Source: Planctomycetales bacterium
GTDB taxonomy: Bacteria; Planctomycetota; Planctomycetia; Isosphaerales; Isosphaeraceae
DNA: 6,256 nt
NCBI GenBank assembly: GCA_027435495.1
Contig: DAHZZC010000322.1
Location: forward strand, 1-6,256
Direction: 5' to 3'
Made by a program: the position numbers and the translations under genes. Below are positions 1 through 4,716 of this stretch, piece after piece (positions within the stretch are counted from its first letter, which is position 1; each line of letters opens with the position of its first letter). The notes under the pieces were generated by a model that saw nothing but the letters and a program-made list of their open reading frames with translations, did no database searches and was not told the origin of the DNA.

Positions 1-335
1 CCCGTGGCTCCGGTGGCCCCCGTGGGGCCGGTGGCCCCAGTGGCTCCGGTGGCTCCGGTGGGCCCTGTGGGTCCGGTCGGACCGGTGAGGCCCGCGGCCC
101 CGGTCGCTCCCGTGGCCCCCGTCGCTCCGGTGGCTCCCGTGGCCCCCGTGGCTCCGGTGGCTCCGGTGGCTCCCGTGGCCCCAGTCGCTCCCGTGGCCCC
201 GGTCGCTCCCTGCAAGCCCATGGCTCCGGTCGCGCCCGTTGCTCCGATCATCCCCTGGGGGCCGACCATCCCGCTCACGCCCTGTGGACCGATGGGCCCA
301 GTGGCCCCTTGAGGACCCATCGGACCCTGCGGACC
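1..335 (-). repeat. Gly-X-Y collagen-like repeat array, mainly Gly-Ala-Thr
   Basis: There are 37 complete Gly-X-Y triplets without interruption, continuing past the window edge. By my count 20 are Gly-Ala-Thr and 25 carry Thr in the Y position. The first ten are more varied (GPQ, GPM, GPI, GVS, GMV, GMI), and the rest approach a 9-base unit GGN-GCN-ACN. Bacterial collagens lack hydroxyproline, and Thr at Y is a known way to stabilise such helices and a known O-glycosylation position in some (for example Bacillus BclA). The near-identical DNA units make the array prone to length change by slippage. The sense strand of the repeat is the minus strand; the plus-strand Ala-Pro-Val reading is its shadow. 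Confidence 0.92.
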
Positions 336-881
336 CATCGCCTGGCTGACGTTGATGGGCGTCCGGGCACCGACCTCGACGAACGGCCGCGCCCCGGTCG
401 TGTACCCGACGTAGATCGTCGGGTTGGTCGCGAAGACGCTCCAGGGGATCGATCCCGGGGTCGCCGCCCCGATCAGCGAGGAGAAGGAGCCGTTGCTCAC
501 CGTCACGCGCTGCGTCTCGGAGAACAGGAGCCTGCCGCCCTGCGGCTGGCTGTAGACCTGGAAGTGGATCGTCGCCCGGCCGTTCGCCATGCCAGGGTGG
601 GTCCCGCGGAACGAGAGGTCGAACGCGGAGGGAGTGACCGAGACCAGGGTCCCGGTGTCGTTGGCGGCGTGGCCGCCATGCTTGTACGCCGCGCCCACCG
701 ACTGCGAATGCGCCCGATGCTCGCGCCGGACGATCGCGGCCTCGGCGCTGTGCCCGCCCTCGTACGCGTGACCGAGCGGGACCGGGCTCCCCGTCGGGAT
801 CCCGAACGACCGGAGCAGGGCGATCTGCTGGAGGTGCTCGGGCGTCGCGCTGAGCAGCTTCCTCTCCTCGAGCCCTTCCAC
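1..881 (-). CDS. Collagen-like surface protein with LEPR-XLL-type N-terminus (3' end beyond window; start disrupted)
   Basis: I read this frame from the minus strand; it stays open to the left edge, so the C-terminus is missing. Numbered from ATG 932, it shows an LEPR-XLL-like motif (VEGLEERKLLSATPEH, residues 18-33), a His/Ala-rich linker, a beta-rich head (about residues 65-195, including ATIHFQVYSQPQGG and LLFSETQRVTVSNGSFSSL) and, from residue 200, 37 perfect Gly-X-Y triplets. The head resembles the domain that precedes collagen or tail-fibre repeats in many bacterial surface proteins, with a small Ig-like pattern ending in a 'GARTPI' strand. LEPR-XLL motifs mark exported planctomycete proteins, so a surface or extracellular place is likely. 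The best start, ATG 932 (AGGGGGG at 938-944, 5-nt gap), is cut off by TGA 909-911. The coordinates given begin at GTG 881, the first common start codon after that stop, which has no good ribosome binding site and lies inside the motif. The product class is secure; the true start and whether the gene is intact are not. Confidence 0.75.
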   Translation of the reverse strand, partial: MEGLEERKLLSATPEHLQQIALLRSFGIPTGSPVPLGHAYEGGHSAEAAIVRREHRAHSQSVGAAYKHGGHAANDTGTLVSVTPSAFDLSFRGTHPGMANGRATIHFQVYSQPQGGRLLFSETQRVTVSNGSFSSLIGAATPGSIPWSVFATNPTIYVGYTTGARPFVEVGARTPINVSQAMGPQGPMGPQGATGPIGPQGVSGMVGPQGMIGATGATGAMGLQGATGATGATGATGATGATGATGATGATGATGATGATGAAGLTGPTGPTGPTGATGATGATGPTGATGAT

Positions 882-908
882 CCGATGGACCAGGTAACTG
901 ACGCTTCG

Positions 909-911
909 TCA
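909..911 (-). other. In-frame TGA separating the natural start from the collagen-like gene
   Basis: From ATG 932 the minus strand reads MAMKDSK, then TGA, then RSVSYLVHRVEGLEERKLL in the same frame. Changing only this codon to CGA (one C-to-T transition away) would give a continuous, basic N-terminus leading into the LEPR-XLL-like motif, as expected for this protein class. The stop is seen directly; that it is a recent nonsense mutation or a base-call error is inference. Confidence 0.7.
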
Positions 912-932
912 CTTACTGTCTTTCATGGCCAT

Positions 933-1312
933 GAGTTCCCCCCTGGATCTTGGAGTGTTCTTCCCTGATGACCGATATTCCGAAGCGGGAGACACCTTCC
1001 ACACCGATCGGCTTCGACGCGAGATGCCTTCGACTGCGATCGGGCCCACCGATCCGGTCGCCTTCGTGCGTACCGTGGCACGTCCCTCTGGGATCGCCGC
1101 GTTCGTCAGACGCGGATATCGCTACCGTAGAACAAACTTTCCACCCAGGCGACGCAAATGGTTTTTTGAGATGAGAGCGCGTGGATTCCAATTTGATCGC
1201 TCGATTCGAGGTGCCGCCAACGCCCCGACGTCGTAGCTTCTCTCTCGGGGGGCCGAAACGACCCCATCATCCGGAAGAAGTGACGACGCCAAGGCTGCCG
1301 GAGCTGCGCACC
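933..1312. other. Divergent intergenic region, no supported gene
   Basis: This is the 380-base gap between the collagen-like gene (leftward) and the glycosyltransferase (rightward), and it must contain the promoters of both. Open frames exist on both strands (minus 913-1191; plus 925-1236 and 950-1174), but none has recognisable domains and they contradict each other, so I treat them as chance. I see no convincing -35/-10 pair, terminator or RNA gene. The ribosome binding site of the leftward gene (AGGGGGG, 938-944) and that of the rightward gene (GGAG, 1300-1303) are inside it. Confidence 0.55.
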
Positions 1313-2479
1313 ATGAACGCCCACCGACAGACCATCGGCCTCTGCATGATCGTCAAGAACGAGGCCCACGTGATCCGGCGCTGCCTCGACTCGATGCGCG
1401 GCGTGATCGATCGCTGGATGATCGCCGACACCGGCTCGTCCGACGGGACCCAGGATGTCATCCGCGAGGCCCTCGCCGGGATACCGGGGAGCCTGATCGA
1501 ACGGCCCTGGGTCAACTTCGCGCACAACCGCAACGAGGCCCTTGACCACGCCCGCCGCGAGCATCCCACCGACTACCTGCTCGTGATGGACGCCGACGAC
1601 GAGCTGGTCGTCGGCGAGAACTTCCATCGCCGCAGGCTGGAGGCGGGCGCCTACAACGTCCCGCTCTTCATCGGCCAGACGAGCTACGTCCGCCCGATCC
1701 TCGTCCGATCGTCGCTCCCCTGGCATTACCGAGGGGTCCTGCACGAGTACCTCGATTGCGAGCCGCGACCGGCGATCGGCAACATCCCCGCGGAAAGCCT
1801 CCATATCCGGGAGAAACGCGAGGGGGCCCGGTCGCGCGACCCGATGACCTACCGCCGCGATGCGCTGGTGCTGGAGCGGGCCCTGATCGAGGAGCCCGAC
1901 AACGCCCGACACGTCTTCTACCTGGCCCAGAGTTACCGCGACGCGGGCGACCTGGAACTCGCCCTGCGGAACTACCGGCGCCGGGCCGAGATGGGCGACT
2001 GGCGGGAGGAGGTCTGGTTCTCGCTCTTCCAGATCGCCTCGGTCCTGCAGCGGATGGGGAGACCCTGGCTAGAGGTCCTGGCCGCGTACCTCGCCGCCTT
2101 CGAGTACGACCCGACCCGCGCCGAGCCCCTCTTCTGGATCGGCCGACACTACCAGTCGAACCGGGAGTTCCACACCGCCCGGCTGTTCTTCGGCCGGGGG
2201 CTGGGCGTCCCGGAGCCCGGGGATGACCGGCTCTTCCTCGACCGGGCAATCCACGGGTACCTGCTCCGGCTGGAATACGCCGTGACCTGCTACTACACCG
2301 GCGACCACGCCGAGGCGATCGCGATGAACGACGAGCTGCTCGCCGACGGCTCGCTCCCGGTCCCTCTGGTCGAACTGGTCCGAACGAACCGCCGGCTCAG
2401 CGTCGATGCGATCGGCCGGTCGGCGGGAGAGTCGACGCCCGCCCTCAACTGGGTCCCTCTTTGTGAGGTCGTCGCGTAA
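1313..2479 (+). CDS. Family 2 glycosyltransferase with C-terminal TPR-like repeats
   Basis: This is a 388-aa protein. Residues 7-100 form the nucleotide-sugar-binding half of a GT-A fold: IGLCMIVKNEAHVIRRCLDS at the start, DTGSSDGT at 39-46, and the metal-binding DxD-type motif LVMDADDE at 90-97. NFAHNRNEAL (68-77) is typical of the GT2 subgroup that includes SunS-like and TPR-fused enzymes. From about residue 198 to 349 the chain is helical and TPR-like, in about four units (198-228, 232-267, 271-300, 316-349). It should transfer a sugar from a nucleotide donor to a protein or glycan, probably in the cytoplasm since no signal peptide or membrane span is visible; donor and acceptor are unknown. 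I chose ATG 1313 because GGAG lies 9 bases before it and the GT2 fold begins right after it; GTG 1181 would add 44 residues with no domain. The gene converges on the guanylyltransferase gene. Confidence 0.88.
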   Translation: MNAHRQTIGLCMIVKNEAHVIRRCLDSMRGVIDRWMIADTGSSDGTQDVIREALAGIPGSLIERPWVNFAHNRNEALDHARREHPTDYLLVMDADDELVVGENFHRRRLEAGAYNVPLFIGQTSYVRPILVRSSLPWHYRGVLHEYLDCEPRPAIGNIPAESLHIREKREGARSRDPMTYRRDALVLERALIEEPDNARHVFYLAQSYRDAGDLELALRNYRRRAEMGDWREEVWFSLFQIASVLQRMGRPWLEVLAAYLAAFEYDPTRAEPLFWIGRHYQSNREFHTARLFFGRGLGVPEPGDDRLFLDRAIHGYLLRLEYAVTCYYTGDHAEAIAMNDELLADGSLPVPLVELVRTNRRLSVDAIGRSAGESTPALNWVPLCEVVA

Positions 2480-2481
2480 TC

Positions 2482-2517
2482 GTCGGGCGGGCCGGAGACA
2501 TCGCCCGCTCGCCCGAC
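2482..2517. terminator. GC-rich hairpin between convergent genes, possible bidirectional terminator
   Basis: GTCGGGCGGGC (2482-2492) pairs with GCTCGCCCGAC (2507-2517): 11 base pairs with one G-U, around a 14-base loop. It lies in the 55-base gap between the stop codons of the glycosyltransferase and the guanylyltransferase, where a shared terminator is expected. There is no T-run on either side, so classical intrinsic termination is uncertain. A shorter alternative stem inside it (GCGGGC with GCCCGC) is also possible. Confidence 0.45.
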
Positions 2518-2534
2518 AATCGCACCGATCCCGC

Positions 2535-3614
2535 TCAGAGGTGCGTCCCGTATCCTGCCTTCGCCAGCGACTCGACCAGCGCCTTGAGGTCGTCGAGCCG
2601 ATCCTTGCGGGCAACGAGCGTGGCCTTGCCCGAGTGGACGACGACCAGCCCGTCGACGCCGAGCGTGGCGACGATCCCGCCGTCGTCGGAGATCACGATC
2701 GAGTCGCGAGTCTCCCGGCAGATGACGTGCCCCTCCACGGCGTTCCCCTGTTCGTCTCGGTTGAGCAGGCTCGCGAGCGCCCGCCAGTCGCCGACATCGT
2801 TCCAGTCGTAGGGGACTTCCAGAACCCGGACGTTGGGCGCCTTCTCCATCACGGCCTTGTCGATCGGAACGCGCTCCAGGCCGGGGAAGTGCTGGGCGAG
2901 GGTTTCCAGCTCGGCGGGCGTCCCGATCGCTTCCAGGATCGGCCGGAGCCCTTCCGCCAGCGCAGGGCGATGCTCGGCGATCTGGTCGAGGATGGTCCGC
3001 GCCCGCCAGACGAAGATGCCCGAGTTCCAGAGGAACGTCCCGGCGGCGAGGAACGACTCGGCGGTCGCCCGGTCCGGCTTCTCTCGGAACTGGACCACTC
3101 GATAGACGGCAATCCCCTCACGCTCGTCCAGCTTCGGCCCGCGCTCGATGTAGCCGTACCCGGTCTCAGGCCGATGGGGCGTGATTCCAAACGTCACCAG
3201 CGACGACGGATCGGCATCGACCACCGAGACGGCCGCGCGAAGCGAGGTCCGAAACGCCTCGGCTGGCTCGATCACGTGATCGGCCGGCATCACGATCATT
3301 GTCGCCGAGGGATCCCTCGCCGCGACGACCGCGGCGGCGAGCGCCACGCAGGGCGCGGTATCTCGGGGCGCGGGCTCGGCGACGACATTTGAGGCGGGGA
3401 TTTGAGGTAACTGCGCCCGGGTGGCCTCGGCCTGGTCGGCCCCCGTGATCACAAAGACCCGATCCGGAGGGACCATCGGCCCGACCCGCGCCACGGTCTG
3501 CTGGAGCATCGTCGATTCACCCGCGAGCCGGAGCAACTGCTTCGGCCGATCCCGACGACTCCTCGGCCAGAACCGCGTTCCACTCCCACCGGCCATGATG
3601 ATCGCATGCAGCAT
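2535..3614 (-). CDS. manC: Mannose-1-phosphate guanylyltransferase (GDP-mannose pyrophosphorylase)
   Basis: This 359-aa cytoplasmic enzyme makes GDP-mannose from mannose-1-phosphate and GTP, the donor for mannose and the precursor of GDP-fucose and related sugars. The nucleotidyltransferase signature GGSGTRFWPRSR is at 9-20, with the conserved Lys in RPKQ at 23-26. MPADHV (109-114) carries the metal-binding Asp. PHRPETGYGYIERG (146-159), FREKP (176-180), WNSGIFVW (196-203) and YDWNDVGDW (269-277) are all family hallmarks. No C-terminal phosphomannose isomerase domain follows, and about 360 aa is normal for the single-domain form. The start ATG 3614 is preceded by GAGG with a 6-base gap and puts the signature at the usual place. 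An in-frame ATG at 3935 would add 107 residues of low-complexity sequence and is rejected. It seems to be transcribed alone from a TATACT box at 3649-3654. The symbol follows family usage and could equally be manC1, or the gene could carry another name in this lineage. Confidence 0.93.
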   Translation of the reverse strand: MLHAIIMAGGSGTRFWPRSRRDRPKQLLRLAGESTMLQQTVARVGPMVPPDRVFVITGADQAEATRAQLPQIPASNVVAEPAPRDTAPCVALAAAVVAARDPSATMIVMPADHVIEPAEAFRTSLRAAVSVVDADPSSLVTFGITPHRPETGYGYIERGPKLDEREGIAVYRVVQFREKPDRATAESFLAAGTFLWNSGIFVWRARTILDQIAEHRPALAEGLRPILEAIGTPAELETLAQHFPGLERVPIDKAVMEKAPNVRVLEVPYDWNDVGDWRALASLLNRDEQGNAVEGHVICRETRDSIVISDDGGIVATLGVDGLVVVHSGKATLVARKDRLDDLKALVESLAKAGYGTHL

Positions 3615-3648
3615 CGCGTTCCTCGCCTTCCGTGAATCTGGGGCCGAT

Positions 3649-3654
3649 AGTATA
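3649..3654 (-). promoter_or_regulatory. Candidate -10 box for the guanylyltransferase gene
   Basis: TATACT on the minus strand, in the context GGGTATACTATCGG, differs from the TATAAT consensus at one base and ends 34 bases before ATG 3614, leaving a leader of about 28 bases with the GAGG ribosome binding site. No good -35 hexamer stands 16-18 bases upstream, so this rests on the -10 match and its position. Confidence 0.4.
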
Positions 3655-3915
3655 CCCGATCCCGACCCGAAACGAGGTGGGCCTTTCGGTTGAGATATGG
3701 AGTCATGTGGCGGGGCAGACTTCGGGCCGTCAGTCTGGAAGCCTTGATAGTAGAGAACAATAATGGAGACGCATGGGACTATCTCCGGCAGGAACCGTCG
3801 GAGTCTATGCAAGAGAGTTGGGAATCCGGGCGGGCTTTCCTCGCGACGCTTGACAGCCTGCCCGAACACGCTTGGAGAGAAAACCAGGACCCTCCTGCGA
3901 TCGGGAGACCGAGCG

Positions 3916-4164
3916 ATGAAGAAGGGACGGATCACAAGAAGCCAGCCCCGGGAATCGTCCGCTTCACTGGTTCCCGTCAGGGAGCGCCTCGGGACGATCG
4001 ACCAGATGGATCGTTCCTTCGATATCGACTACTGGCAGGAGCAGGGCGATGCGGCGATCTTCCGGGCCGCCTGGGAACTTGTCGAACTCTACTGGCGGGA
4101 CCGCGGCAGGGACCTGAATGAACTCCGACTTCAAAGATCTGTTGAGATTCTTCAACGAACGTAA
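3916..4164 (+). CDS. Small uncharacterised protein paired with a nucleotidyltransferase stub
   Basis: This 82-aa protein has a basic N-terminus (MKKGRITRSQPRE) and a compact C-terminal part: FDIDYWQEQGDAAIFRAAWE (residues about 35-54), then LVELYWRDRGRD and ELRLQRSVEILQRT. From memory, short proteins with this 'DYWQ...AAWELV...ELRLQR' pattern sit directly before nucleotidyltransferase genes in planctomycetes, as here; I cannot assign a function. The pairing resembles toxin-antitoxin or MNT/HEPN-like two-gene units, but that is inference. GGGAG at 3903-3907, 8 bases upstream, supports ATG 3916. ATG 4006 (MDRSFDIDYW) would keep only the conserved part and is a fair alternative. Its last 47 bases overlap the next frame, and both readings there look like real protein. 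The base composition is less GC-rich than the sugar-nucleotide genes on either side. Confidence 0.6.
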   Translation: MKKGRITRSQPRESSASLVPVRERLGTIDQMDRSFDIDYWQEQGDAAIFRAAWELVELYWRDRGRDLNELRLQRSVEILQRT

Positions 4165-4276
4165 GGTCCGATATCTCATCGTAGGCGGTCATGCCGTCAT
4201 GAAGTACACGGAACCACCACCAACGACGGAACCTCCTCGTCCGAAGCAATCCCGTAAACGGCGAGGAAGTCTTTAG
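4118..4276 (+). pseudogene. N-terminal stub of a nucleotidyltransferase (MNT/AbiEii-like), catalytic part lost
   Basis: The frame from ATG 4118 gives 52 residues. The first 32 or so (MNSDFKDLLRFFNERK, then VRYLIVGGHAVMKYTEP) match the start of small nucleotidyltransferases, in which this GG motif is followed about 10-12 residues later by a D-x-D pair that binds metal. Here the similarity ends straight after KYTEP; the next residues are Pro/Thr/Arg/Lys-rich and TAG closes the frame at 4274-4276. Intact relatives run to roughly 150-250 residues, so the catalytic Asp pair and the rest are missing. AGGGA at 4108-4112 (5-base gap) is still a good ribosome binding site. The start overlaps the preceding small gene by 47 bases. 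I read it as a remnant left by a deletion or rearrangement near 4215; a short expressed product cannot be excluded. Confidence 0.62.
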
Positions 4277-4336
4277 GAAAGTCCATCCTCTTTCCTGAGA
4301 TCGAGTCAGGACTCGGAAATTTTGGCATCCATTTGC

Positions 4337-4348
4337 ATTTCCGGAAAT
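4337..4348. repeat. 12-bp perfect palindrome inside imperfect repeats
   Basis: ATTTCCGGAAAT reads the same on both strands. It lies between two similar words, GGAAATTTTGGCAT (4315-4328) and GGAAATTTGTGCCAT (4343-4357), the second of which overlaps it, and is flanked by GGCA (4324) and TGCC (4352). It could be an operator-like site or simply chance in an AT-rich patch; no gene next to it clearly needs it. Confidence 0.35.
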
Positions 4349-4426
4349 TTGTGCCATAAGATACGATGGAGAAATGCAGGCAAAGGTCTTTGACAATGCG
4401 GTGAGGGTCAAGACGAAAGAAAATCG

Positions 4427-4466
4427 GCCCGGGATCGGCGGAGGGGGTGGTCCGTCGATCCCGGGC
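4427..4466 (-). terminator. Strong 16-bp hairpin, terminator-like on the minus strand
   Basis: GCCCGGGATCGGCGGA (4427-4442) pairs with TCCGTCGATCCCGGGC (4451-4466) along 16 positions with a single G-U, closing an 8-base loop. Read on the minus strand, the stem is followed by CGATTTTCTTTCG, a T-rich tract as in intrinsic terminators. On the plus strand no T-tract follows. It lies about 250 bases past the stop of the leftward pyrophosphorylase gene and could end that transcript. The distance is long, so the link to that gene is inference. Confidence 0.55.
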
Positions 4467-4507
4467 ACAGCGACGGAAAAGTGCCGCGATCCGACGTTCA
4501 CGGGAGA

Positions 4508-4657
4508 CGAACGAACCCAACCCTGCCAAAATGGCAGAAGAAATCCCCGAATCTGGGAGCGAGAATCGCGCGAACGAAGCCAACTCGGGAAGGTCCAGCC
4601 TCGTCCGACACCCGGACCGGCCTGGTCCGTCGTCAAAAGCGAGCGAACGAAGCCACC
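4508..4657 (+). repeat. Three spaced copies of a 14-base motif (CGAACGAAGCCAAC)
   Basis: The copies are CGAACGAACCCAAC at 4508-4521, CGAACGAAGCCAAC at 4571-4584 and CGAACGAAGCCACC at 4644-4657, with starts 63 and 73 bases apart. Copies one and three each differ from the middle one by one base. All are preceded by G/A/C-rich words containing GAG. The sequence between copies is not conserved, so this is neither a CRISPR array nor a simple tandem repeat. It may be part of an interspersed intergenic repeat family. Confidence 0.5.
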
Positions 4658-4716
4658 GCGAGTCGCGATGGCAATAGCCTGGACGCATGCAGGTGGGTGG
4701 TGGGTCGTGAGGTCGA

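Larger units (their letters stand above)
4277..4716. other. Gene-free region with AT-rich patch, hairpin and short repeats
   Basis: This is 440 bases between the nucleotidyltransferase stub and the end of the pyrophosphorylase gene. The first part (about 4277-4420) is clearly richer in A and T than the rest of the window. It holds the palindrome at 4337-4348, the hairpin at 4427-4466 and the three spaced motif copies at 4508-4657, each listed separately. Frames open on both strands (for example plus 4374-4805 and minus 4197-4688) show no domain and overlap one another, so I do not call them genes. Confidence 0.6.

Noticed and set aside
4..312. Plus-strand frame of Ala-Pro-Val repeats
   Set aside because: It is the exact antisense of the Gly-Ala-Thr collagen array; the minus-strand reading links to an N-terminal motif and a head domain, this one to nothing.
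309..968. Plus-strand frame of 219 residues
   Set aside because: It lies opposite the head domain of the collagen-like gene, is Arg/Asp/Gly-rich and has no recognisable domain: a typical GC-rich shadow.
1181..1312. GTG 1181 extension of the glycosyltransferase by 44 residues
   Set aside because: The added sequence is basic and Pro-rich with no domain, while ATG 1313 has GGAG at a good distance and lies just before the GT2 fold.
2406..3392. Plus-strand frame of 328 residues opposite the guanylyltransferase
   Set aside because: The opposite strand encodes a clear full-length enzyme; this frame is Arg/Asp/Gly/Pro-rich without motifs.
3615..3935. N-terminal extension of the guanylyltransferase to ATG 3935
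   Set aside because: It would add 107 residues without domain and would run through the candidate promoter; GAGG and the nucleotide-binding signature fix ATG 3614.
3690..4121. Plus-strand frame of 143 residues overlapping the small gene
   Set aside because: It shares bases with the better supported 82-aa frame but has no known pattern, and its start overlaps nothing like a good ribosome binding site.
4508..4657. CRISPR array
   Set aside because: There are only three copies of a 14-base motif with uneven spacing of 63 and 73 bases and no neighbouring cas genes.
4197..4688. Minus-strand frame of 163 residues in the gene-free gap
   Set aside because: No domain, it crosses the hairpin and the repeats, and two other overlapping frames on both strands look equally good, so it is probably chance.
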